From Limnobacter sp. 130 (GTDB lineage: Bacteria > Pseudomonadota > Gammaproteobacteria > Burkholderiales > Burkholderiaceae_B): 64,000 nucleotides of DNA. Location of the stretch: NCBI RefSeq assembly GCF_902506325.1, contig NZ_LR732328.1:1237071-1301070 (forward strand), read 5' to 3'. The position numbers and the translations under genes were made by a program. Shown here one piece after another: positions 1 through 9,100 of this stretch. The notes under the pieces are model-generated. The model did not search any database and was not told the DNA's origin. It worked only from the letters and a program-made list of their open reading frames with translations. Within the stretch, counting starts at the first letter, position 1, and each line of letters opens with the position of its first letter.

Positions 1-773
1 CCTACAGTGAAAGAGCCAAAGTTGTAAGAAACAACACCCTGAATCACTTGCTCAACACCAGCAGTCGCGTTCAACGTGTTCTGTGTCACTTCCTGAGAAT
101 CGATTGACTGGAAACCACCACCAAAAGTCAACGCGCCAATTTTGTAAGTGGCTGCGATTTCAGTAGAACGTGTGTCGTTCTCTTTCAAACCAGTTGCAGT
201 GTTGTTTGCCTGGTCGTTGGTACCATTGCCCAGTGCGTGACGGGCATTAATCTGCACGCCACCGAAGTTACCGGCGTAACCGAAAGAGTTACCTACGCGC
301 TGTTCACGAGTAATTGCTTGACCAAGACCTACGTTTGTAGAACCAACAGTTGTCAAAGGACCGCCATTGTTTGATACAGAGCCAATCAAAGAAGCCTGGT
401 TGTACAAGGGAGCCTGAGAATCGTTACCACCGTCTTGTGAACCGATAACAGCCAAACCATAAGCACCTTTCAAGCCCAAATAGGCGTGACGTGTGCTCAT
501 TGGAGCAGCAGACACTTCGTCAGTGTTTACACCGAATTCGTAGGCGAAAATCGCGCTCAAACCACCGCCCAGATCTTCAGTACCACGCACGCCCAAGCGT
601 GAAGATACGTCTTCAATTGCGAAGTTGCCGCCGCTTTCTGCGCCGGCTGTGTCTGAGGACTGGTGATCCAGAGCTTGGTGGATACGACCGTACAAAGTTA
701 CGTTTGATGAATCAGCAAATACTGGAGCGGCAAATGCCAGGCCCAGAGCAGCAGCTACTAGCTTCTTGTTCAT
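1..773 (-). CDS. Gram-negative porin, 3' end cut by the window edge
   Basis: Outer membrane general-diffusion porin of the 16-stranded trimeric type common in Burkholderiales. The start at 773 reads MNKKLVAAALGLAFAAPVFA, a Sec signal peptide with an AXA-type cleavage site, followed by SSNVTLYGRIHQALDH, the usual first beta strand (VTLYG) of this family. Further on, SSRLGVRGTEDLGGGLSAIF is the conserved second and third strand region. About 257 codons are present, so roughly the C-terminal third with the terminal aromatic residue lies outside the window. The run AAGGGTGAAAT before the ATG can serve as a ribosome binding site. Substrate specificity cannot be read from the sequence. Confidence 0.93.
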   Translation of the reverse strand, partial: MNKKLVAAALGLAFAAPVFADSSNVTLYGRIHQALDHQSSDTAGAESGGNFAIEDVSSRLGVRGTEDLGGGLSAIFAYEFGVNTDEVSAAPMSTRHAYLGLKGAYGLAVIGSQDGGNDSQAPLYNQASLIGSVSNNGGPLTTVGSTNVGLGQAITREQRVGNSFGYAGNFGGVQINARHALGNGTNDQANNTATGLKENDTRSTEIAATYKIGALTFGGGFQSIDSQEVTQNTLNATAGVEQVIQGVVSYNFGSFTV

Positions 774-1065
774 ATTTCACCCTTATTAGTGTTGGTTGAA
801 TCTTTGCCGCCATTTCTAGCGGCACGAGAGACAATGTACACGGGGACCCTTGGGCCGACCAACCAAATCGTGGTGCGAGAATGGGGAAACTGGCGTTTTT
901 GTCGCTGACGTGCAACAGGGGAAACGCATCAAACCGATAGTTTTAGGCCATCACCAAAGCATCAAAACCGCCTTGAAACCCGCGAAAAGCCTTGTTAATG
1001 AAAAACTTAGGAATTCCGGTGAGCGCACACCGCGGCCAGAAGAGACAGAACGCGACAACGGCGTT
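774..1065. other. porin upstream region without a supported gene
   Basis: This stretch of 292 bases lies between the porin start and the end of the next minus-strand gene, so it should hold the porin promoter and 5' untranslated leader. A small hairpin is visible at 805-824 (TGCCGC paired with GCGGCA), about 32 bases upstream of the porin start codon, inside the probable leader. I could not identify a convincing -35/-10 pair. Short open frames crossing it on both strands have TTG starts or no ribosome binding site and match nothing I recognise. Confidence 0.5.
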
Positions 1066-1875
1066 CTAACTGTGACTTTTAACCAACAGAAGACGGTCAG
1101 AACGGCCCATTTCGCTACAAATTCGAGTGATTTTTTCTGAGTCACAAATCACCCGATCCGCGTAGGCAATCAGGCCCATGGCCTGGGGTAGGCCAACTTG
1201 AAGCCAGTCCGGTCGGCGATCAGTCATATACCGGGCAAGCAGGCGATTCTCGCCAACCACCACAGCGATCGTCAGGTGTAGATTGTTACCCAGACCAAGA
1301 ACACTGTTTTGAATTGCCTGCCACTGCAAATTCAGACTGGCTGGATCAGACGCCGGATAGAGCAAGGCCAACACCTTGCTTTGGCTTGGAAGTGCCTTGC
1401 GATAAAGTTGGGTTGCATAAGCCAAGGCTTGCGGCCCAGCCTGCAACAGGGGGCGTTCAATTTGAAGGAACGAGGACAGTTCTTGCTGAATTAGATGTCC
1501 GTCGATACCCAGCATTTTTTGAACATGCTGAAATTGCTCCACTTCTGCTTGCTTGGCCTTGTGCACATCGACCAACACTGAAACCCCAAGGCAAAGGTCG
1601 AGTTGCAAACCGCGCAGCTTTTTGAACTGGGTGCGCTTTTCAAGATAATAAGAGAGGCGGGTTTGCGCGGGCCTGCGGGGCTCTAGTCCCTTCAGGGGAA
1701 TATAGACAGGTACCCGCTCATCCATTTCAAACAAAAACAGACTCTCGCGAGGGCCCAATATCACCCAATCTGCGTCGGAATACTCCGCCCGCAACTGCCC
1801 CAACATGGCTCTGGCGGCCAGCGCGCATTCCAACCCCTGGCCAAACCACACGCCAATGCGTTTTGGCCCGACCAT
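1066..1875 (-). CDS. GT-B/heptosyltransferase-like protein of unknown specificity
   Basis: I do not recognise a named family with certainty. The 269-residue product starts MVGPKRIGVWFGQGLE and then has an alternating alpha/beta pattern (VILGPRESLFLF) like the N-terminal Rossmann half of GT9 heptosyltransferases, and a C-terminal ADRVICDSEKITRICSEMG segment resembling the place where GT-B proteins bind the donor. The GVDSG/PMHMA-type GT9 signature is absent. Its ATG overlaps the TGA of the upstream GT4 gene by one base (TGATG), so the two are probably translationally coupled, which supports a role in lipopolysaccharide or surface glycan assembly. It could also be a non-catalytic partner. Function is inferred from context only. 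Confidence 0.6.
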   Translation of the reverse strand: MVGPKRIGVWFGQGLECALAARAMLGQLRAEYSDADWVILGPRESLFLFEMDERVPVYIPLKGLEPRRPAQTRLSYYLEKRTQFKKLRGLQLDLCLGVSVLVDVHKAKQAEVEQFQHVQKMLGIDGHLIQQELSSFLQIERPLLQAGPQALAYATQLYRKALPSQSKVLALLYPASDPASLNLQWQAIQNSVLGLGNNLHLTIAVVVGENRLLARYMTDRRPDWLQVGLPQAMGLIAYADRVICDSEKITRICSEMGRSDRLLLVKSHS

Positions 1876-3008
1876 CAGGAGCGACCCAAGCGCGGTGTTT
1901 CAATGGTACCCACCAAGCCATCAATATTGCTTTGCTTGCCAAACTGGGCCAGTACCGCCTGCCTGCCTTGCGCTGCCATGTCCCGGGCTTTGTGGGGCTC
2001 GGCCAATACCTTACCCAGGGCCAGTACCCAGGCCTCGAGCGCAGCAGGCGCATGGGGTGCGGGACACACATACCCAGTGATGCCGCTTTGTACGGTTTCA
2101 GGCAAACCACCTACATTGCTGACCACCACAGGCACACCCAAGCCCAACGCTTCGATTTGACTCATGCCCAAAGGCTCGTAACTGGAAGGCATCACCAACA
2201 CATCCGCACGTTTAATCAATGGCGCCACCGGGTTCAACATGCCCGGCAGTATCACATGCTTGCCCAAGCCCAAACGCTTTACCTCGGTTTCTATGGCTTG
2301 CCGGGTTTCGCCCTCGCCAGCCGCCACGTACAACAGGTTGGGAAACCTTGGCAGCAATGCTTTCACCACCTGCAACATAAAGCTATGCCCTTTTTCCACC
2401 CTGAACATGGCGGCATGTGCAATCACCGGGCGTTGCTGAAGATCGTTGAGACGGGTATCGAGCTCGGCGGGCAGACCAAGCACGGCAGCCGCGGCAATGC
2501 TTTCAAAATCGATACCGGGGTACAGCACCCCGATTTTTTCAGGCAACACGCCACTGTTTTGCAGCAGTTGGTCTTTCAGTGCCTGGCTGGGCGTGAAAGT
2601 TTGATCAAACATTTGGTTGTAAGTGAACGCCTTGGCCGGACCGGGCTGGTAGGTGCGCATTCGAATCAGTGCGGGCCTGGGCGTGAGCAACCCCACCTTG
2701 GCCAACGCATGAACTGTAATGGAGCACAAATTGGCGTCGTGGCTGCTGTGACACACCACCGCCACAGGCTTGTGCTGCCGGAGCAAGTTGGCCACACGCA
2801 GCACGCTCGGTGGGTGTATGGCATTTCGAAATGCCACAAATTCAACGTTCAAACCCAGCTTACAAGCTTCTTGGGAAATTCGACTGCCAGGCCTGCACAG
2901 CACATAAGGTGTGTAACCCTTGGCTTTCAGTCCCACAGCCTGTTCCAGAAGCTGCAGTTCTTGACCACCAATGTTTTTGGAACTTTCAGAGAAAAAAATG
3001 CTGGTCAT
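1875..3008 (-). CDS. family 4 glycosyltransferase
   Basis: Cytoplasmic retaining glycosyltransferase with GT-B fold, 377 residues. The N-terminus FFSESSKNIGGQELQLLEQA carries the GGxE-type loop that follows the first strand in GT4 enzymes. The middle has the domain boundary AHAAMFRVEKGHSFMLQV (RxxxxKG motif), and the C-terminal nucleotide-sugar binding part has VMPSSYEPLGMSQIEALGLG, the E-x7-E motif. It is the first gene of a two-gene unit with the GT-B-like gene downstream, and is divergent from the heptosyltransferase III-like gene. The probable role is addition of a sugar to the LPS core; donor and acceptor are unknown. Confidence 0.85.
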   Translation of the reverse strand: MTSIFFSESSKNIGGQELQLLEQAVGLKAKGYTPYVLCRPGSRISQEACKLGLNVEFVAFRNAIHPPSVLRVANLLRQHKPVAVVCHSSHDANLCSITVHALAKVGLLTPRPALIRMRTYQPGPAKAFTYNQMFDQTFTPSQALKDQLLQNSGVLPEKIGVLYPGIDFESIAAAAVLGLPAELDTRLNDLQQRPVIAHAAMFRVEKGHSFMLQVVKALLPRFPNLLYVAAGEGETRQAIETEVKRLGLGKHVILPGMLNPVAPLIKRADVLVMPSSYEPLGMSQIEALGLGVPVVVSNVGGLPETVQSGITGYVCPAPHAPAALEAWVLALGKVLAEPHKARDMAAQGRQAVLAQFGKQSNIDGLVGTIETPRLGRS

Positions 3009-3146
3009 TTGGATTTGAAAACAAAAATTGGTTGAAGTCGCGGTCTATATTCGCTTTATATCCGCTCTGTCTCGTCAAGCAGTTTAATGCGCCACCGCAG
3101 GCACATGGGCGTGAATTCACTCTAATCAATACCAGGCTGAAATACT

Positions 3147-4205
3147 TTGCAAAAAATTTTGGTGATTAAATTAAGGCATCACGGCGATGTGCTGTTGACT
3201 ACAGCCTTGTATCACGCATTACACGATCTGTTTCCCGACGTGCAAATAGACACACTGATCTACAAAGAAACCACCCCCCTGCTGCAAAACAATCCGCATT
3301 TAAACCGTGTACTTTGCATTGACCGAAAGCTGAAAGGTTTTGCTCGGCTCAAGGCTGAGCTTGGCCTTGTTTTTCAAGTACGACGAACCCGCTACGACGC
3401 TGTCATTCATTTAACCGACCAGTGGATTGGTGCCTTGCTTGCACGGTTTTCAAATGCGCCGATGCGCGTGCAAATGGCATATGCCAAACGTGACAAGGGA
3501 TTGTGGCATGCGTGTTTTACGCAAAAAATTACACCGCCACCGCGCGGGCAAGCGCATGCGGTGGAGTTGAATCTGCTGTGCCTTCAGGCCCTGGGGGTAA
3601 ATCCGCGCAGCATTCGCGGTGAAATGGTGCTGCGCCCAAGCCCGGAGAATTTGGACAAAGCCGACAAACTGTTAACGCAACACCAGATAAACGGCCCATT
3701 TGTATTGATTCACCCCGCCGCACGTTGGCCATTCAAATGCTGGGAAGACGACAAGTTCGCCGATGTGGTTGTTCATTTGCTGAACAAGGGTTTGCATGTG
3801 GTGCTGACTTGTAGCCCCGACCCGGTGGAAGTGGCCATGACCGGGGAAATCGAAAGTTTGGCGCGCGCCAAATTGCGGAATAATTCAGCTCAACTGGTGA
3901 ATGTGGGCGGCAAAATGAGTCTGCCCTTGTTGGCTGCCTTGTTGAAACTGAGTAAATTTTATGTGGGTGTGGACTCGGCGCCCATGCACATGGCCGCCGC
4001 GCTAAAAGTGCCGCAAGTGGCACTTTTTGGACCGTCCTGGGTACAGGAATGGCGACCATGGTCAGACAAGGCCACAGTGATTTATGCAGGTGATTTTGGG
4101 CCACTTCCCCACCCAGACAGCATTAATACTGACGACACCACCCGTTTGCTTGCAGCCATTCCCACCGAGGTGGTGATTCAGGCTGTGGACAAACTGGCGG
4201 ATTAA
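3147..4205 (+). CDS. waaQ: lipopolysaccharide heptosyltransferase III-like (GT9)
   Basis: Glycosyltransferase family 9 protein of 352 residues. It begins MQKILVIKLRHHGDVLLTTA, close to the KxRxxGDVLLTTP pattern of RfaQ/WaaQ, which adds a side-branch heptose to the LPS inner core. A second domain has VLIHPAARWPFKCWEDDKFA and GVDSAPMHMAAALKVPQVALFG, the donor-binding loop of heptosyltransferases. The start codon is TTG at 3147, because no ATG or GTG precedes the conserved N-terminus in frame; AGG lies about ten bases upstream. The gene is divergent from the GT4 gene and its last four bases overlap the end of msbA. Assignment to GT9 is firm; the exact acceptor is inferred. Confidence 0.85.
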   Translation: MQKILVIKLRHHGDVLLTTALYHALHDLFPDVQIDTLIYKETTPLLQNNPHLNRVLCIDRKLKGFARLKAELGLVFQVRRTRYDAVIHLTDQWIGALLARFSNAPMRVQMAYAKRDKGLWHACFTQKITPPPRGQAHAVELNLLCLQALGVNPRSIRGEMVLRPSPENLDKADKLLTQHQINGPFVLIHPAARWPFKCWEDDKFADVVVHLLNKGLHVVLTCSPDPVEVAMTGEIESLARAKLRNNSAQLVNVGGKMSLPLLAALLKLSKFYVGVDSAPMHMAAALKVPQVALFGPSWVQEWRPWSDKATVIYAGDFGPLPHPDSINTDDTTRLLAAIPTEVVIQAVDKLAD

Positions 4206-5968
4206 GGTTGCAACGGGGTTTGCGATTGATTCTGAATTGAATGCAGGTAGTGGTACTTGCCCCGCGAGGACAAAAGCGCTTGGTGAGTACCCTGTTCAAT
4301 CAACTTGCCCTGATCCAGCACGATGATGAAATCTGCTGTGGTCAGAGTGGACAGTCTGTGAGCAATGACCAGTGTGGTTCGCCCATGGCGCAAACGTTCC
4401 ATGTCTTCTTGAACCTCGCGTTCGGCTTCGGAATCGAGTGCCGAAGTGGCTTCATCAAGAATAAGAATCGGCGCATTTTTCAGAAAAGCCCGCGCAATGG
4501 AAATTCGCTGACGCTGGCCACCTGAGAGACGCAAGCCATTGTCGCCCAATACCGTGTCCAGCCCCTGCTCAAGTTTTTCAATAAACGGCAGGGCGTTGGC
4601 CATACGGGCTGCGTTCAAAATAGCCTCATCGCTTGCCCCCCGCATTTCGCCGTAGGCAATGTTGTTGCGCACAGTGTCGTTCAGCAAATGGCTTTCTTGA
4701 GTGACCACGGCAATTTGACGACGCAAGCACTGCAGATCCCATTGTTTCAAATCCACGCTGTCTAGTTTGACCACACCGCTTGTGGGATCGAGAAAACGGG
4801 GCAACAAGTTGATCAAGGTAGACTTGCCACCGCCCGACACACCCACGATACCCACAGTTTGCCCAGGCTTCACCCACAAATTGATATCACTTAAGGTAGG
4901 CGCATCAGCCCCGGGAAAAGTAAGCCCTACTTGATTGAATTCAATGTAGCCCAGCGCGCGGTCTGTGGTGTGGGTGCCGCTGGAGTTCTCGACAGAGCGA
5001 TCTACCACGCGAAATACGTTGTCAGCCGCAGCCAAACCCTTTTGCAATTGCTGGTTAATATTGGTGAGGCGCTTGACCGGGGCCAGTAACATCATCATGG
5101 CAGTCATGAACGAGGCGAAATCACCCGCGGTCATGCTATTGCTTTCAGCCAAAATACCGGCGAAATACACCACCGCGGCAACGGCTGCGGCGAGTATCCA
5201 CTGAACAATTGCGGAGTTGGCAGCGCTGGTGGCCACCAACTTTACCCGCGACTTCATGATCTCATCGGCACTTTTCATGAAGCGCTCGGTTTCAACCTTT
5301 TGGGCACCGTAAATCTTGATGATTTTTTGAGCGCCGATCACCTCTGAAATGCTTTGCACCAAATCGGCATGGGAAGTTTGAGCGCTGTGCGCGAAGCGGT
5401 TCAAGCGCTTGGCAGCCACCGACACACCGATTGCAATCAACGGCAAGATACCAAAACAAATCAAGGTGAGTTGCCAGTTGGTGTAAAGCAATATCGCCAT
5501 GAGGCCGATGACAATGGCACCGTCGCGAATCAGCACGGTGATGATGTTGAAGCCCGCCTCGGTCACGGCGTCCACGTTGGTCGATACCGTAGAAATGATT
5601 TTTCCGGCGGGTTGCTCGACAAAATAGGAGTTCGGGAAACGCAAAATGCGGGAGAGCATGTCAAAGCGCAAGTCGTGAACCACAAGGCCTGCCAGCTTGG
5701 CACTGCAGTATTCATTGATGTAGGTCGCCAAGCCGCGAACCAGAAACAACACGATGATAATGACCGGCAACCACTTGGCCATTTCGGTTCGCTGACCCGA
5801 GAAATTCTCGTCAATCAGCGGCTTCATGAGGCTGGCGAACAGGGGTTCAGTAACGGCAGCAAACACCAAGGCCACCAGTGAAGTGGCGAACAATGGCCAG
5901 TAACGCAAACTGTAGGACAACAGGCGTTTGTAAAGACCTTTGGCGGTGTAGTCGGTGATTTCGGGCAT
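4202..5968 (-). CDS. msbA: lipid A export ABC transporter MsbA
   Basis: Half-transporter of 588 residues that flips lipid A-core across the inner membrane as a homodimer. The N-terminal exporter domain (about residues 20-320) has six membrane segments. The nucleotide-binding domain has Walker A GVSGGGKST (about 376-384), signature LSGGQ (about 482), Walker B LILDEATSALD (about 502) and switch histidine IAHRLST. It is tail-to-tail with the waaQ-like gene (4-base overlap), fitting an LPS context. A general multidrug exporter of the same fold cannot be fully excluded, but length and neighbourhood favour MsbA. Confidence 0.93.
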   Translation of the reverse strand: MPEITDYTAKGLYKRLLSYSLRYWPLFATSLVALVFAAVTEPLFASLMKPLIDENFSGQRTEMAKWLPVIIIVLFLVRGLATYINEYCSAKLAGLVVHDLRFDMLSRILRFPNSYFVEQPAGKIISTVSTNVDAVTEAGFNIITVLIRDGAIVIGLMAILLYTNWQLTLICFGILPLIAIGVSVAAKRLNRFAHSAQTSHADLVQSISEVIGAQKIIKIYGAQKVETERFMKSADEIMKSRVKLVATSAANSAIVQWILAAAVAAVVYFAGILAESNSMTAGDFASFMTAMMMLLAPVKRLTNINQQLQKGLAAADNVFRVVDRSVENSSGTHTTDRALGYIEFNQVGLTFPGADAPTLSDINLWVKPGQTVGIVGVSGGGKSTLINLLPRFLDPTSGVVKLDSVDLKQWDLQCLRRQIAVVTQESHLLNDTVRNNIAYGEMRGASDEAILNAARMANALPFIEKLEQGLDTVLGDNGLRLSGGQRQRISIARAFLKNAPILILDEATSALDSEAEREVQEDMERLRHGRTTLVIAHRLSTLTTADFIIVLDQGKLIEQGTHQALLSSRGKYHYLHSIQNQSQTPLQP

Positions 5969-5999
5969 GCAGCGTGAACGTGGATTGAATGCTCGAAGT

Positions 6000-6194
6000 T
6001 TACACGGTTGTGCGTTGCAAGCGGGTGCAACTCAAGCGTCGCGTGTTTGGGAGATTGGCCAACTGTGGTGCTTCGGCCAACTCGGCAGTGGGTTTGCCTG
6101 TTACGAACTTCAAGAAAACCGCCCCGTTTGGATTCATTCGCTGCGTTTGGCGATTAGCCAACACCGAGACTCGGCCAAACTGGCTGATCAATCA
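6000..6194 (-). repeat. GCCAA/TTGGC inverted repeats between dnaE and msbA
   Basis: The 223-base gap between dnaE and msbA is rich in GGCCAA and TTGGC words. GGCCAAC occurs at 6057 and 6075, 18 bases apart. TTGGC and GCCAA pair around GATTA near 6146-6160. A perfect 8-base stem, TGGCTGAT with ATCAGCCA, spans 6181-6198 and includes the dnaE stop codon. On the minus strand these would form hairpins after dnaE, but no long U tract follows, so a factor-independent terminator is only possible. The msbA promoter should also lie here. Confidence 0.5.
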
Positions 6195-9100
6195 GCCAAA
6201 CACCCACTTGGCATTGCCTTCACCCAGCCAACCCTGCATTTCAATCAGCAAGTCTTCTTCCGGGCGAACTTTCCACTCGCTGCTCAATTGAGCCACACAG
6301 GCTGCATGGCCATTGTGATAGTCGATTTCTACCAAACAACCCTGCTCTGGATCTCGGAAAGGCTCCAGCATGGCGCGCAGCCTTTCCGCATCCGACTGCC
6401 CGTTCATGTTGAGTCGCAAACGGCTGACAAAATGCGCACGCGCACTGGCCAATGAATGCAAGTTTTCTGCAGAAATTCTCAAACCACCGGTGTAAGAATC
6501 TTCAGACACTTTGCCTTGCAGCACCAACAAGGAGTCCTCTTTCAGCAGGGTGCGGTTGGCTTCAAATTGTTCGTTGAAAATCGACAATTCCACCTGCGCG
6601 GTTGAATCGTCGAGCAACACAATTGCCATTTTTCCGCGCTTGGTCATCATGGTGCGAAGCGACGCAATGACACCCGCCATCCACACCAAATCACGCCCCG
6701 GCGAAAGGTCTTTCAGTTTCAATTTAACGAACTGACGAACCTTGTCTTCATCGGCCTTGAACAGATGTCCGCTGAAGTAATAGCCCAAAGCAGCTTTTTC
6801 TTGTTGCAGTTTTTCCCGCTCGCTCCAGGTGGGCACATCCACCAGTCCAGGTGGGGCATCGCCTCCCAAGGCCTCGCCAAACAAGCTGACCTGCGCCGCA
6901 GTTGCAGCCTGCTGCGCTGCCCACTCCATGGCCTGGCCCGAGCTGGCCAGCAATTTGACGCGGTCGGGGTTCAGCGCATCGAATGCACCTGCGCGGATCA
7001 GCGCCTCGATCACTCGGCGATTGATCTGCTTGCTGTCTACCCGCCGTACAAAATCAAACAAGTCGGAGAAAGGGCCATTGGCATTGCGCTCGGCCACAAT
7101 CGCTTCACAAGCTGCCTGGCCCGTGCCTTTTACCGCACCCAAACCATAACGAATGGCACTGGCGCGTTTTTCGCCGTCAATGCGCACCGCTGTGAACCGG
7201 AAGTTGGATTCATTGACATCAGGCCCCAGCATGTTGACCGTGGTACCCGCTTTCTTTCCGGGCACCTGACACATGGCCATGGCGTCTTCAACAAAGATTT
7301 TCACCTTGTCGGTGTCGTCCATGTCGGAACTCATGGACGCAGCCATGAACTCTGCCGGGTAATGCGCTTTCAACCAAGCCGTGTGGTAGGCGATCAGCGC
7401 ATAGGCTGCCGAGTGCGATTTGTTGAAACCGTATTCCGCAAACTTTTCCATCAAGTCGAAAAGCTGCTTGGCCACCGCCGGGTCCACGCCGCGCTCAGTG
7501 GCACCGGTCGTGAAAATTTCACGCTGCTTGGCCATTTCCTCGGGCTTCTTTTTACCCATGGCTCGCCGCAACAAGTCAGCGCCACCCAGGCTATAGCCCG
7601 CCAGAATCTGGGCAACCAGCATCACCTGCTCTTGGTAAACAATCACACCGTAGGTGCTTTTCAGGATGCCTTCCAGCTTGGGGTGGAAGTACCACTCGGC
7701 GCGCCCTTTGCCGGTTTTCGAGGTTTCTTTTTTACGCGCAATGAAGTCGTCCACCATGCCGGAACCCAAAGGGCCGGGGCGGTTTAGCGCCATCAAGGCA
7801 ATAATGTCTTCGAAGTTGTCGGGCTTTAGTTTCTTCTCAAGGTCTTTCGCAGAACGCGATTCAGACTGAAACACAGCCGTGGTGTTGCCATCCGAGAACA
7901 ACTGATACACCGCAGGGTCGTCCAGCGGCAAATCTTCCAAGCGGAAGTCGCGCTGGTCTTCGTAATTTTCGCGCACCCAACGCACAGCCCAATCCAGAAT
8001 GGTCAGGTTGCGCAAGCCCAAGAAGTCGAACTTCACCAGGCCCACAGCTTCCACGTCGTCTTTGTCGTACTGCGACACCACGGAATCGGTGGATCCATCG
8101 GCGCAATACAGGGGGCAGAAATCAGTCAGCTTGCCCGGCGCAATCAACACGCCACCAGCATGCATGCCCACGTTGCGGGTCAGGCCTTCAAGGGGTCGGG
8201 CCACCGCAATAATTTCCTTGGCTTCGTCTTCGTTTTCCACACGTTCTCGGAACGTGGGTTCATCGGCCATGGCGCGGTCAAGGTCCCAGGGGTCGGCTGG
8301 GGTTTGGGGAATCAGTTTCGACAAACCATCGCAGTACATGTAAGGCATGTCGAGCACACGGCCCGCATCGCGAATAACAGCTTTCGCACCCAAGGTACCA
8401 AAGGTGGCAATTTGGCTAACCGCATCACGCCCGTAATTCTGCTTTACATAGTCAATTACGCGGTCGCGGTTGTCTTGGCAAAAATCGATGTCGAAGTCAG
8501 GCATTGAAACCCGTTCAGGGTTCAGAAAACGTTCGAACAGCAAGTCGTAACGCAGCGGATCCAGGTCGGTAATGCCCAGCGAATACGCAACCAGCGAACC
8601 TGCGCCTGAACCCCGGCCAGGGCCCACGGGTACGCCATTGCTTTTGCCCCAATTAATAAAGTCTTGAACGATCAGGAAGTAACCAGGAAAGCCCATGCCG
8701 ATGATGGTGTCGCATTCGATTTTCAAACGCGCTTCGTACTCGGGGCGCATTTTTTCCCGTTCCTCAATATTCGGGAACAGGTGCACCAGCCGCTTTTCCA
8801 GGCCTTCCTTGGACAAATGCACCAGGTAGTCGTCCAGCGTCATGCCATCGGGCGTGGGGAATGCGGGCAGTTTGGGCTTGCCCAATTCAAGCGTTAAGTT
8901 ACAGCGCTGGGCAATGCGTATGCTGTTGCGCACTGCGCTGGGAATGTCGGCAAACAGTTCTGCCATTTCCTGCGCAGTTTTGAAATACTGCTGCTCGGTA
9001 AACCGGCGCGGCCTGCGCGGGTTCGACAAAATTTCGCCTTGCGCAATGCACACACGCGCCTCGTGGGCGCGGAAGTCTTCAGGCTTTAAAAATTGAATGG

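Noticed and set aside
850-1145. Open frames on both strands in the porin upstream gap
   Set aside because: TTG starts, no ribosome binding site, no recognisable protein features, and they overlap each other.
1863-3035. 390-codon plus-strand frame opposite the GT4 gene
   Set aside because: Antisense shadow of a clearly conserved glycosyltransferase; its translation is rich in His, Gln and Cys as expected for a shadow.
3032-3061. TTGAAG and TTATAT as a promoter of the waaQ-like gene
   Set aside because: Spacing of 18 with weak matches; not better than chance in this AT-rich gap.
6000-6191. 63-codon extension of dnaE as a separate gene
   Set aside because: TTG immediately after the dnaE stop without its own ribosome site; no recognisable protein; kept only as a low-interest note.
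6765-7787. 340-codon plus-strand frame opposite dnaE
   Set aside because: Antisense of a conserved polymerase gene, no start signal, no family resemblance.
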